DNA of 18,124 nucleotides from ChocPot-Mid sp964511865 (GCA_964511865.1 CAZEHW010000046.1:1-18124), one strand, 5' to 3'. Counted from the stretch's first letter, positions 1-8,889 are shown. Translations and numbers: made by a program. Notes: generated from the sequence alone by a model not told the origin.

Positions 1-406
1 TAATGAATAATGAGGGAATATGGAGAATATATTAAAAATCAAGAGTTATTCGTTTTCTATAAGAATTGTGAAATTGTGTCAATTCCTTGTAAAAGATAAA
101 AAGGAAAGAGTTTTAAGTAAACAGATTTTACGAAGCGGTACTTCGATTGGTGCTATGATACGTGAAGCTGAATTCGGGCAAAGCAAAGCTGATTTTGTTT
201 CAAAAATGAGTATTGCTCTAAAAGAAGCAAATGAAACCGACTACTGGCTCTCTCTATTAAAGGATACAGGGTATCTGACTGTTGAGCAATATAAAAGCAT
301 AAGTACTGATATGAATGAGATAATAAAACTTCTTGTTTCCACAGTAAAAACATCAAAGAAAAACACAAAATAATATTATTCATTTTTCACTATTCATTAT
401 TCATTA
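1..406. repeat. 13-bp inverted repeats flanking the IVP gene
   Basis: The 13 bases at 1-13 (TAATGAATAATGA) recur exactly in inverted orientation at 394-406. The two arms enclose the four-helix-bundle gene almost exactly: the left arm ends 6 bases before its start codon and the right arm begins about 20 bases after its stop. The left arm reaches the window edge, so it may be longer. A degenerate continuation of ATGAATAAT-type sequence lies just inside the right arm (about 378-393). The arrangement suggests the ends of an inserted cassette or a long-range RNA stem that would close around the gene; both readings are inference. Confidence 0.6.
20..373 (+). CDS. Four helix bundle protein (23S rRNA-intervening-sequence, IVP family)
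   Basis: This 117-residue, almost entirely helical protein has the family's typical length and order. It starts with an IKSYSFSIRIVKL helix, then LSKQILRSGTSIGAMIREAE, then the signature IALKEANETDYWLSLL, and ends in a lysine-rich tail. Members were first found inside intervening sequences of 23S rRNA genes and also occur as stand-alone genes in Bacteroidota. They form pentameric helical bundles, and no enzymatic role is established. There is no rRNA sequence here, so this is a stand-alone copy. A GAGGGA purine stretch lies only 3 bases before the ATG, so the ribosome site is poorly spaced. The inverted repeats on both sides suggest it arrived as a unit. Family assignment is strong; function is unknown. 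Confidence 0.9.
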   Translation: MENILKIKSYSFSIRIVKLCQFLVKDKKERVLSKQILRSGTSIGAMIREAEFGQSKADFVSKMSIALKEANETDYWLSLLKDTGYLTVEQYKSISTDMNEIIKLLVSTVKTSKKNTK

Positions 407-439
407 AAAAAGCCGGCGATTTGTGGTCGCCGGCTTTTT
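407..439. terminator. Bidirectional Rho-independent terminator
   Basis: A perfect stem of AGCCGGCGA (411-419) and TCGCCGGCT (427-435) closes a 7-base loop. It is flanked by an A-run on the left and a T-run on the right, so the stem extends to 13 pairs and either strand would end in a U-tract. It sits between the converging four-helix-bundle gene and the giant repeat gene and can serve both. Confidence 0.9.
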
Positions 440-477
440 GTTTAAATTAATATTAATTTAGCTTTCATTATTTGTTT

Positions 478-3400
478 TTATGGTTTAACAACTCTCCACT
501 GACCACCAGCAAATATAAACATTAGCATAGTTTCATTTATTGTAGTTGTGTATGCCGGACTACAGTTGAAAGATGCTGCATCTAGGGTACCTCCTGCATC
601 ATAACAGAATACATATAAAATTTTCCCATTGCCTGCTGATGGTAAAGTAATATTGTCGGTTACACCATCATTATCAGAGTTTAGGAATATGACAGATGCG
701 TCATCAGGAATAGTTGCTAAATTGCTCGCTACATTTACTTGAAGATAAGAGAGCTTAACATTACCACCACCATCAGCTACTGAAATTGCAAGACCTGTAC
801 CTGCACCATTGTCAATGGATATACCTGCTCCTGTACCAGTGTTAGCAACTGTCAAAGCTGCAAGTGTTGCTGATGAAGCAAATGAACCTGTTGCAGGAGT
901 TGTTCCACCAATTGGAGTGTTGTTAATTCCACTTGTTGCATTTAAAGTTCCATTTACCGTTACAGCATCTGTAGCAAAATCTCCATAAATAAGAGGAGTA
1001 GCAATATTTGTATTATCAATATATAACTTATCACTTCCAAGTTCATTTTGTCCTGCCTGTTTTCCAATAAAAACATTACCTGAACCTAAAGTACTTGCAC
1101 CTGCATAGTATCCAATCACAGTATTATTATTTCCAGTTGAGTTTGCCATCAATGCTCCACCTCCGACAACTATATTATCAACACCAGTCGTATTGTTCAT
1201 CATAGCTGTTTGTCCAATAGCTGTATTATTGGCTCCTGTTGTGTTGGCTGACATCGCACCACTACCTATGGCAGTATTTGAGAATCCTGTTGTATTGGCA
1301 AATAAAGCTGATGAGCCAATTGCAGTATTTTCTGCTCCTGACGTGTTTGTTGTAAGAGTATTTATACCAAGAGCAGTATTTTGGTTTGCTCCGTCATCAT
1401 TAGTACCGGCACCTGAACCAAGAAAAACGCTTGAGCCGTCTGATTTACCATCAGATAGGCCGTCAATAGTCGGAGTTCCTGCACTTGTCCAGCTTACAGC
1501 ACCACTGCCGTTTGTAACAAGCATTTGACCTGCAGTGCCGTCGGTATTTGGAAGAGTATATGAAGAACCACCATTTGTTAATGTAAATGTTCCTTTCAAA
1601 GTCGTATTACCATTTTTCAGCATTACGAGAGCGTCGGATGGAGTACCGGCACTTGTGCCATTACCGATAACAAAAAGCCGGTCAGTTGATACCCAAGAAC
1701 CGAGAGTTCCTGTAACATCAGTATTGAATTGACCGAAAGTTGTTTGTGCATAGGATTTTGAATTTGTCCAATATCCGAAAGCAGTACTGTTTGTTCCTGT
1801 AGCTGAGGTGGATTCTCCCCAAGTTGTAGCACTATATCCGCTGGAATTTGTATAATTACCCCATGCTGTTGCTAAATATCCACTTGCAATTGAACCTTCA
1901 CCAAAGGCCGTTGATTTAACATTGCTTGCAGTTGTTGACCAACCCCATGCCATTGAGTAATCTCCCCGATTTCCTTCATCCCATTGTGAACTATTTGCAC
2001 CACCCGCTCGAAAAGCACCTTTACTTTTGTCATAAAACATTCTGTGCATATTATCTTCACCAACATCATAATTTAATAAAGAGGAACCAAATACAAAATC
2101 GTCATTTGCTATATCGCCGTTAACGTTGCTTGTTACGTTTGCCGTTGTCGAAAAAACAGTTGTTGCTGAAACCAATCCGTCAACATAAGTTTTTACTGCT
2201 TTTTCTGTCGGTACAGCCAAATCGCTGTTGTCTGTAAATGTGCCATCTGTTGAGAATTCGCCTATTGTAGCACCTGCAGGTAATTGCAATGTTGTGAACC
2301 TGCCGGTTGAAGCTGTTGTTGCTCCGATTGGAGTATTTTCAATTGTTCCTGTATTGATTGTCAAAGCATCGGCAACGTTAGCATCAGGAAGAATTCCATT
2401 TACTTCTCCTGTAGCTAAGTCAACTGCGGTAGATAAGGAAATACCTTCCATTGCAAATCTGTTTGCAGTTAAAACACCTCCTGTAGCCGGCTCCAATAAT
2501 GTACCTGTGCCGACAGTCAGCGTTTTACCTGTGCTTGTTCCTGATGTAATACCGTCGAAACCGACAGACGAAGCTGTAACACCTGTGATTCCTGAGCCGT
2601 TACCTGTTATAACTCCCGTTGTAGTTAAAGTTCCGTTTATTGTTAAAGCATTTGTTGAAAAATCACCGTAAATGAGTGGTGTAGCTGTTGAAGTATTATC
2701 AATATATAATTTATCACTGCCTGTTTCGCTATAACCGGCTTGGTAACCAATGAAAACATTGCTGTTGCCAAGAGAATTATAACCTGATTCTTCTCCAAGT
2801 GCAGTATTATAATTACCGGAAACATTTTTATTCAAAGCATTTGATCCAACTGCTGAGTTGTTAAGTCCAATGGTATTTTGGGCTAATGCAGCGTAACCTA
2901 AAGCACTGTTTGTTGAACCAGTAGTATTCATAATCAGCGAATTAGTACCAACAGCAGTATTGTCTGATCCTGTTGTATTCGTATACATAGATGCATCACC
3001 AACAGCTGTATTATGAAGTCCGGTTGTATTCGGTCTCAAAGTACCTCGACCTAAAGCAGTATTGCCTTGTCCAGTACTGTTGTCTCTTAATGCTTCTGCA
3101 CCAACTGCCGTATTTGTCATCCCTGTAGTATTAAGTCTTAAAGCCATGTAACCAATCGCAGTATTGTTGTTTCCTGACGACAATGTATTCATTGCCTGAA
3201 ATCCAACACCTGTATTATTCCATCCTGCATTGGTTAAATTACCGGCGTAATCACCGACAAAGACGTTAGCCGCGGTTCCATATCCATGTATAAATGGCGC
3301 GGCGCCTTTATAAACAATACCGGTTGTGGCTGTAGTCGCAGGTAAGACGAAATTACCTCCGATATATAGGTTTTGGCTGATACCTGTACCGCCGGTAACA

Positions 3401-5742
3401 ACTAATGCTCCTGAAGTAGTACCTGTAGATCCAGTACCTGCCGTTAATGTTGTTGCTCCATTTGCTGTTAAAGTTGTGAAAGCACCGGATGAACGGGTAG
3501 TTACTCCGATTGATGTCGCATTAATAGTACCACCGCTTATTGCAACTGTAGGTAGTGTTGACAAACCTGTTACATTCAAGGTACCATTTATTGTCAAAGC
3601 ATTTGTTGAAAAATCACCGTAAATAAGTGGTGTGGCTGTTGAAGTATTATCTATATATAACTTGTTGCTTCCTGTTTCGTTGTATCCTGCCTGATAACCC
3701 AGAGCTACATTACCAGAACCAGCACTGTTTTGATTCAAGGTCTGATATCCAATGGCAGTATTGCTAACTCCTGTCGATAATGAACCAAGCGATCCAGCAC
3801 CAATACCAACATTTGCTCCGGGCGGATTGGCAATACCGGCATTTTCACCAAGAAATGTACTATAATTTAAAGAATTAGTCAATAATCTTCTACCCTGAAA
3901 ATATATTAAACCGTCAAAACTGAAATCCCCACCAACATCAAGAGGATAGTTAGAATATCCTTTAGCTATACCTACGTATCCGTTATTAAATACTGAAAGT
4001 CTATCAGCACCGGCCATTTGGATTTTAAATTCACCCCAAGAAGTTAAATTATTTATCATATTATAATCACCGAGGGTAATTGTCGTATGTTTAGTGAGAT
4101 TTCCTCCTAATTGAAAATTATTATCCGGATTTTCTGTTAAACCATTGTCAACAGACATTGCTAAAATATTATTATCCACATAAGTTTTAACTGCCTGCTC
4201 AGTTGGGACTTTTGTATCACTGTTAGCCATTAATGTTCCATCCATTGAAAATTCATCAACAGCGGAACCTTTAGGCAACTGTAATGGAGCATATAAATAT
4301 GTATTACCGTAAACTTCGAGGTCTCCTTCGTGTGTAGTTGTACCCCATATTGTTACATCACTATTAAAATTAGCCGCACCGTCAACATCAAGAGTGCTAT
4401 ATAAATAAACAGGGCTTTCTACTTCCAATATTCCATACATGTAGGTATCACCCTGAACAGTTAAATTTCCGCCAATGATTGCATCGCTTAAAGTCGAAAG
4501 TCCGTCAACATCGAAATTCCCTTCAAATGCCGTTGTTCCTTCTACTGTCAGACTTCCTCCTATATATGCATCACCCATTGTCTCAAGTGCATATCCAGTT
4601 CCTTCATTCATTGAGTAAATTGTAGAAAATGATGAACTTGAGTTATAAGCATTGATTGCATGACCAAATGTTGAAATTGCTTCAATTGCAGTGGCTTCGG
4701 AAGTAATTGTGCCGTCGGGTGATACAATTGCCGCTATTACGCTGCCAACAAGGTCAGTCTTTGTTAAAGAAAACAATGTTTGGTCGTCAACTGTCGGTCC
4801 TGAATATGAATACGGCAGATACAATCCGTCCTTATCCCATTCAACCCAACCACCGTCATTCCACTTCAATACCCAATCATTTAATGGTTCAACAGGAACT
4901 TCTCCACCGGAATACCTCCATGTGTTTTCAACAGTATCCCACCAGATTATTTGTCCATTTTTTGCGGCGTGTGCCATTTTATCCAAGGTTACTGCGTTAT
5001 CCATTATCCTTGATGTTATAACGGCATCTGGTGCCAAAACTCCTTCAGTGACAACTTCAGGTGCAAAATATTCATTTCTGATTGACCCCGGACGAATGGT
5101 TGGCTCTGGGAAATATCCAACCAAATCTCCTCTTGCTTCTCCTATCGGAATTGCTGTTATATTAGATGCTAATTTTTCCTGTGTTATCGAACCTGGTTGA
5201 ATTGCATCAACAATCGCCTGCGGTTCAATGACAGGATTTGGATATTCACCCGAAAGAGAACCACCTGCCGTACCCATTGGGATTGCCATAACACCGTCAG
5301 CAAGTTTTGATTGAGTTATTGCTCCATCTTCAACTGTAGTTGCAATATCAGCTTTTAAAGCTGTTTCTGCTGTTAATGTAAAAAATGAATATGGTACCGA
5401 TGTCAGTTGTGTTCTCGGATAAGGTGCATCATCGCCTATCTTGGTTTCAAGCCATAATGTATTTGACCATGATACTCCTGTAAGATCAGATGTTGAACCG
5501 ATATTTACATTGAAAAATCCATTGACCAAACTTACGTTCTGTGTTTCAGAAAAGACGAGTTTTGTAACATCAGTACTTGTTGCGTCATTCCAAATGCTGA
5601 AAAGCATTAAATAATTCCCGTCAGAAACAGGGTTTCCGTCTGTGTCAAGTATTCTTCCTTGATAGCTTATTTGATTAGGTATCTGAGAGATGAGTAGTGT
5701 GTGGAATAATAAAAATATTATCCCGAAAATGATTTTTTTCAT
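478..5742 (-). CDS. Giant secreted beta-strand repeat protein (YadA-head/tail-fibre-like modules)
   Basis: The protein has 1754 residues. Residues 1-20 are a signal peptide with a hydrophobic run ending LLISQ, followed by an N-terminal domain opening with ISYQGRILDTDGNPVSDGNY. Residues 115-260 hold motifs such as SVPYSF and AITQSKLADG. Residues 390-500 are repeated GGNLTV/GDTYMYG strands. Three blocks of about 15-residue repeats of the form NTAIGxxALxxNTTG lie at about 630-690, 825-1010 and 1440-1570, and a YadA-head-like GxxTxASGxxSTAFG stretch spans 1264-1345. Such repeats usually form left-handed beta-rolls in surface fibres. The C-terminus ends GGQWRVVKP and shows neither a T9SS sorting domain nor a YadA membrane anchor nor an endosialidase-type chaperone, so the export route beyond the periplasm is unclear. 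AAAGGA lies 6 bases before the ATG. The gene stands alone, closed by the terminator at 407-439. A surface adhesin or fibre role is inference. Confidence 0.8.
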   Translation of the reverse strand: MKKIIFGIIFLLFHTLLISQIPNQISYQGRILDTDGNPVSDGNYLMLFSIWNDATSTDVTKLVFSETQNVSLVNGFFNVNIGSTSDLTGVSWSNTLWLETKIGDDAPYPRTQLTSVPYSFFTLTAETALKADIATTVEDGAITQSKLADGVMAIPMGTAGGSLSGEYPNPVIEPQAIVDAIQPGSITQEKLASNITAIPIGEARGDLVGYFPEPTIRPGSIRNEYFAPEVVTEGVLAPDAVITSRIMDNAVTLDKMAHAAKNGQIIWWDTVENTWRYSGGEVPVEPLNDWVLKWNDGGWVEWDKDGLYLPYSYSGPTVDDQTLFSLTKTDLVGSVIAAIVSPDGTITSEATAIEAISTFGHAINAYNSSSSFSTIYSMNEGTGYALETMGDAYIGGSLTVEGTTAFEGNFDVDGLSTLSDAIIGGNLTVQGDTYMYGILEVESPVYLYSTLDVDGAANFNSDVTIWGTTTHEGDLEVYGNTYLYAPLQLPKGSAVDEFSMDGTLMANSDTKVPTEQAVKTYVDNNILAMSVDNGLTENPDNNFQLGGNLTKHTTITLGDYNMINNLTSWGEFKIQMAGADRLSVFNNGYVGIAKGYSNYPLDVGGDFSFDGLIYFQGRRLLTNSLNYSTFLGENAGIANPPGANVGIGAGSLGSLSTGVSNTAIGYQTLNQNSAGSGNVALGYQAGYNETGSNKLYIDNTSTATPLIYGDFSTNALTINGTLNVTGLSTLPTVAISGGTINATSIGVTTRSSGAFTTLTANGATTLTAGTGSTGTTSGALVVTGGTGISQNLYIGGNFVLPATTATTGIVYKGAAPFIHGYGTAANVFVGDYAGNLTNAGWNNTGVGFQAMNTLSSGNNNTAIGYMALRLNTTGMTNTAVGAEALRDNSTGQGNTALGRGTLRPNTTGLHNTAVGDASMYTNTTGSDNTAVGTNSLIMNTTGSTNSALGYAALAQNTIGLNNSAVGSNALNKNVSGNYNTALGEESGYNSLGNSNVFIGYQAGYSETGSDKLYIDNTSTATPLIYGDFSTNALTINGTLTTTGVITGNGSGITGVTASSVGFDGITSGTSTGKTLTVGTGTLLEPATGGVLTANRFAMEGISLSTAVDLATGEVNGILPDANVADALTINTGTIENTPIGATTASTGRFTTLQLPAGATIGEFSTDGTFTDNSDLAVPTEKAVKTYVDGLVSATTVFSTTANVTSNVNGDIANDDFVFGSSLLNYDVGEDNMHRMFYDKSKGAFRAGGANSSQWDEGNRGDYSMAWGWSTTASNVKSTAFGEGSIASGYLATAWGNYTNSSGYSATTWGESTSATGTNSTAFGYWTNSKSYAQTTFGQFNTDVTGTLGSWVSTDRLFVIGNGTSAGTPSDALVMLKNGNTTLKGTFTLTNGGSSYTLPNTDGTAGQMLVTNGSGAVSWTSAGTPTIDGLSDGKSDGSSVFLGSGAGTNDDGANQNTALGINTLTTNTSGAENTAIGSSALFANTTGFSNTAIGSGAMSANTTGANNTAIGQTAMMNNTTGVDNIVVGGGALMANSTGNNNTVIGYYAGASTLGSGNVFIGKQAGQNELGSDKLYIDNTNIATPLIYGDFATDAVTVNGTLNATSGINNTPIGGTTPATGSFASSATLAALTVANTGTGAGISIDNGAGTGLAISVADGGGNVKLSYLQVNVASNLATIPDDASVIFLNSDNDGVTDNITLPSAGNGKILYVFCYDAGGTLDAASFNCSPAYTTTINETMLMFIFAGGQWRVVKP
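2626..3666 (-). repeat. Internal long repeat within the giant protein gene
   Basis: The coding segments at 3577-3666 and 2626-2712 are nearly identical at the DNA level. They encode KLYIDNTSTATPLIYGDF followed by STNALTINGTL, once at residues 693-722 and again at 1011-1039. A more diverged third copy lies at 943-1032 (residues 1571-1600). Each copy closes one NTTG-repeat block, so the units are block-plus-closing-segment duplications. Confidence 0.8.
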
Positions 5743-5942
5743 AGAAAATCCTTTGCTTTTGTTGAACTTTTAAATTTATTTTATTTTTATCTATATTTAT
5801 AACCATTATATTCTATTTACTATGAAAGTTAAAATTTGCAAACATTATATTAAAACTAATAAATTTATAAAGTATAAAATTAAGGAAATTTAATTAAAAA
5901 AATAACAATTAATTTTAAATAACAATTAATTTAAAATAATAA

Positions 5943-6008
5943 TTAATCTAAAAATAATTATTAATCTAAAAATAATTATTAATCTAAAAATAATTATTAA
6001 TCTAAAAA
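5943..6008. repeat. 18-bp AT-only tandem repeat, about 3.7 copies
   Basis: The unit TTAATCTAAAAATAATTA occurs exactly at 5943-5960, 5961-5978 and 5979-5996, with a partial fourth copy to 6008. Degenerate relatives (CAATTAATTTTAAATAA-like) precede it from about 5906. The tract lies upstream of both divergent genes. It could be neutral slippage DNA or a curved, protein-binding spacer; the sequence does not decide this. Confidence 0.9.
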
Positions 6009-6144
6009 ACAATAAATTCTTATTTAATTTTATCTTTAAATTATTGAAGCATATTTATTGACAGGATTTGCAAATAAAAAAGATATTATTATTAAGAGAC
6101 AGTTAATGTTGCCTAACAAAAATAAAACAGAAAAAATTAATTGA

Positions 6145-6201
6145 AGTTTAGATTCTATGTCAGCAGTTGATTATGAAAAATATTATTTTGTAAAGAAATG
6201 A
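6145..6201 (+). pseudogene. Decayed 3' end of an IS3-family transposase (OrfB), copy 1
   Basis: The frame reads SLDSMSAVDYEKYYFVKK and then stops (TGA at 6199-6201). This matches the extreme C-terminus of IS3-type integrases, whose usual form is HSSLxYMSPVxYE. An in-frame stop precedes it at 6142-6144, and the sequence before that (about 6118-6141) only loosely resembles the usual YNxKRRHS stretch, so nothing functional remains. Its downstream flank is also similar to that of the second copy at 8890-9021, which supports a shared insertion-sequence origin rather than chance. Confidence 0.6.
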
Positions 6202-6269
6202 TAACTCTTTATATTGCATAAAAAAATGTTTAAGATAAAAGATATTTAATTAACAATCTAAAAGTTTCT

Positions 6270-6956
6270 ATGAGAATATTGACATATTTAATAGCATCAT
6301 TATTTATACTGACAAGTTTAAATTCTTTTTCACAAACAGGAGCTAAATTCGGAATTAAAAGTGGATATAGTTTAGCTACACAATATGGTATTGAAACACC
6401 AAATATACCATATACTGTGAAAGTTAAATACAGACATAGTTTTGCAGGAGGAATTCAAATTTATTACCCCATAACCGAATCTTTTGGTGTTCAGCAAGAA
6501 ATACTTTATATCACCAAGGGCTCCAGAGAAAATATAAAAATGATAGATATGCCGGTTATCACAAATACTGAATATGATTTAAATTATCTGGAAATTCCCT
6601 TTGTTTTCCGATACACATTTGTAAGATTGTGGGACATTGATATTTATGGATCTAGTGGTTTTGCTTTATCAATTATGCTTAATGGTGAATACCGATTAAA
6701 CGGCACTGTTATCTTAGGAGATGACAAAGAACCTGAGGAATTTTCATATACCAATGAAATTCAAGGTGTTGATATTTTTGACTATGGTTTTCTTTACGGA
6801 GCTGGTTTAGAATTCGAACTTTTTAACCGAAAATGTTTTTTTGAATATCGCTTTAATATTGGTTGGAATACTTTAATGATGCCAACAGTTGAAGGAGGAG
6901 ATCCCGCTCCTTTACGTAATCAAAACTATATATTCGTTGTTGGTGTTTTTATGTAA
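6270..6956 (+). CDS. Porin-family outer membrane beta-barrel protein
   Basis: This 228-residue protein has a signal peptide at residues 1-21 (hydrophobic core LIASLFILTSL, cleavage after SFSQ). The mature part opens with AKFGIKSGYSLAT, a common first strand of small outer-membrane-protein beta-barrels in Bacteroidota. Alternating strand patterns follow (GIQIYYPI, FGVQQEILYI, YLEIPFVFRYTF, FLYGAGLEFELF, CFFEYRFNIGWNT), and it ends in an aromatic strand, NYIFVVGVFM. This fits an 8- to 10-strand barrel of the PF13568 type. No Shine-Dalgarno sequence precedes the ATG, which is common in this phylum. It is followed by a T9SS-exported protein about 100 bp downstream. The ligand or cargo is unknown. 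Confidence 0.75.
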   Translation: MRILTYLIASLFILTSLNSFSQTGAKFGIKSGYSLATQYGIETPNIPYTVKVKYRHSFAGGIQIYYPITESFGVQQEILYITKGSRENIKMIDMPVITNTEYDLNYLEIPFVFRYTFVRLWDIDIYGSSGFALSIMLNGEYRLNGTVILGDDKEPEEFSYTNEIQGVDIFDYGFLYGAGLEFELFNRKCFFEYRFNIGWNTLMMPTVEGGDPAPLRNQNYIFVVGVFM

Positions 6957-7055
6957 TTTAAATTAATATCGAAATGAAATTTTGAATAATACATTAAATT
7001 AACAGAAAAAATGTTTTATTAAAAATAAATTTTTAAACAATTAAGGATTAAAAAA

Positions 7056-7871
7056 ATGAAAAATACTCTTCTAATATTATTATTTTCAGCAATTTTTTAT
7101 ACCGTTCAAGCCCAATCAGTCCCAAACGGTGATTTCGAATCAGGGAAAGATACATTATCGCTGAATAGTTGGCATACGATAAATGAACTCACTGGGTTTT
7201 TTTTCCCGTTTACAAGAACAACTGATTCTTATTCAGGAGAATATGCTGTTAGACTTCAAACATTAGAAATTTTCAATACTAAGGTACCTGGATTAGCTAC
7301 TCTTGGTAATATTGTTATTGGAGACGTTAAAGGTACAATTCATTTTCCTTACAAGCCAGACAAGTTAACTGGGATGTACAAGCATCCGTCTAATAAAGAT
7401 GCTTCGCTTATATGGGTTTATTTCCTTAAAAATCAAGGAGCTAAAGTTGATACTGTGGGGCAGGGTACTTTTATTCCCGATGGAAATATTGATGCTTACA
7501 GAGCATTCGAAATTGAAATAGAATACTACTCAGAGTCTGTACCTGATTCTATGAACATCCTGCTAATATCTGATAGCGAAGTTCCAAACAGTACTTTTTA
7601 TATAGATAATCTTGAATTTATTTATAATGCAAATTCTATATCAAAGAACACAGATGCTACTTTTGAGATATATCCAAACCCGACATCTTCTTATATCTAT
7701 ATTAAAACAAATGAATTGCATGAAAATGAATATTTGCTTTCAAATCTTATTGGTAATGTTGTATTGTCCGGAACAATTGATGAATCTCATTTGCTTGATT
7801 TATCAGGACAACCTCATGGAGTATATTTTTTAGTGATGGGCAACAAAAAATTTATAATTTTCAAGAATTAA
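7056..7871 (+). CDS. Secreted protein with T9SS type A C-terminal sorting domain (PCMD-like)
   Basis: The protein has 271 residues: a signal peptide at 1-20 (cleavage after VQAQ), a beta-rich domain at about 21-190, and a T9SS type A sorting domain at about 203-271. The sorting domain begins FEIYPNPTSSYIYI and ends with GVYFLVMGNKKFIIFK. The central domain has features of the putative carbohydrate-metabolism domain family: an NGDFES opening, a FPYKPDKLTGMYKH segment, a late AYRAFEIEIEYYSE strand, and a closing STFYIDNLEF strand. That match is from memory and moderate. The type IX system would carry it across the outer membrane for release or surface attachment. AAGGA at 7043-7047 lies 8 bases before the ATG. 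It may be co-transcribed with the preceding barrel gene. Confidence 0.8.
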   Translation: MKNTLLILLFSAIFYTVQAQSVPNGDFESGKDTLSLNSWHTINELTGFFFPFTRTTDSYSGEYAVRLQTLEIFNTKVPGLATLGNIVIGDVKGTIHFPYKPDKLTGMYKHPSNKDASLIWVYFLKNQGAKVDTVGQGTFIPDGNIDAYRAFEIEIEYYSESVPDSMNILLISDSEVPNSTFYIDNLEFIYNANSISKNTDATFEIYPNPTSSYIYIKTNELHENEYLLSNLIGNVVLSGTIDESHLLDLSGQPHGVYFLVMGNKKFIIFKN

Positions 7872-7997
7872 GTTTTCATGCTTTTTTAAAACAGTATGTT
7901 TGATTTTGTAGTGATTTTATCATAATATCGTAAATTAGCATCAATTAATCGAAAATTCATTTGTTTTTATTGATACAATATTATAATTAGCTTTCTG

Positions 7998-8879
7998 GTG
8001 AAACAAAGTTTGCATTCAAAAATATTGACTTTAATATTTAAATTTATCAACTTTAAGAAATTAGTTGAACAAAAAGCTTATAAGCAATATTCAAATTCTC
8101 TTAAGCCATTTGTCCCCTCAAGTATTCATAGGGAGTTCTTGACCAACATTATAAATATTAGTTCCCGAGAAATTGCTACATTTGAAAGAAAAGATAAAGT
8201 AACAAAAAACCACATAATTTTTTTTCATGGAGGCGCTTATATTTTTAACATATCAACAGGGCATTGGAAACTTGCAAAAAAAATTGTAAACAAAAGTTTC
8301 TGCAGAATGACATTAATTGATTATCCTTTTGCACCCGAGTTTAGCTATAAACAAACTTTTAGTATGGTGCAAAATGCTTATGAGCTATTGATTAGAAAAT
8401 ATCCTGATGACAATTTCATATTAATGGGAGATTCTGCAGGTGGTGGGCTGGCTCTATCTTTTATGCAAAAAATTATTAATGAGAAAAGTCCAAAAATCCC
8501 CGTTAAATGTATTCTATTATCACCTTGGTTGGATTTAACAATCTCGAATCCGGACATTAAAAATCTAGAGATGACTGATCATATTCTATCATTAAAAATG
8601 CTCAAATTTGCCGGGCAGAAATATTCTAATGGTGACAACGCTAATAATTACTTATTATCACCAATCAATGGGATATTCCGGAATATACCAAAAACAATAA
8701 TTTTCTACGGAACTGAAGAAATATTTAATGCAGATTGTAATAAATTAAAATCCTTGATAAGCGATAATAACACTAATTTTATCTTTAGAGAGTAAAAAAA
8801 AATGCAACATGATTGGGCTTTATTTCCAATTCCAGAAAGGGAAATGGTAATAAACGAAATTTGCGACTTCATTAATTAA
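7998..8879 (+). pseudogene. Alpha/beta hydrolase (hormone-sensitive-lipase family), interrupted by TAA
   Basis: The first open segment (265 codons, GTG start, no ribosome site seen) holds the oxyanion-hole motif HGGAY (77-81), the nucleophile motif GDSAGG (Ser146) and the acidic region GTEEIFNAD (239-246). A TAA at 8793-8795 then ends the frame. The same frame continues without interruption to 8879 with KKMQHDWALFPIPE and a final helix, which is the conserved C-terminus of this esterase family and includes the catalytic His (residue 271). The stop therefore removes one member of the catalytic triad and the last helix. The natural stop at 8877-8879 is where the family normally ends. A single TAT-to-TAA change would explain it. 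A sequencing error is the main alternative. Confidence 0.8.
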
Positions 8880-8889
8880 TAAACATCGT

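Larger units (their letters stand above)
5743..6269. other. AT-rich intergenic region between divergent genes
   Basis: These 527 bases separate the divergent giant-protein and outer-membrane-protein genes and must hold both promoters. The content is extremely AT-rich. It contains the ribosome site of the giant gene (AAAGGA, complement of 5749-5754), the 18-bp tandem repeat (5943-6008) and the first transposase remnant (about 6145-6201). A TTGACA hexamer at 6058-6063 could be a -35 element for rightward transcription, but no convincing -10 follows at the standard distance, so I do not call a promoter. No convincing RNA gene is seen. Confidence 0.5.

Noticed and set aside
1193..5200. Several plus-strand open frames of 65-169 codons opposite the giant gene
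   Set aside because: They mirror the repetitive composition of the minus-strand gene, are rich in Val, Pro and Ala as expected from an antisense reading, and have no recognisable domains or ribosome sites.
5943..6008. CRISPR array
   Set aside because: The repeats are contiguous 18-bp AT-only units without spacers, and no cas gene is present.
6058..6063. A sigma-70-type promoter with TTGACA upstream of the outer membrane protein gene
   Set aside because: No reasonable -10 lies 16-18 bases downstream, the gene start is about 200 bases away, and Bacteroidota promoters use a different consensus.
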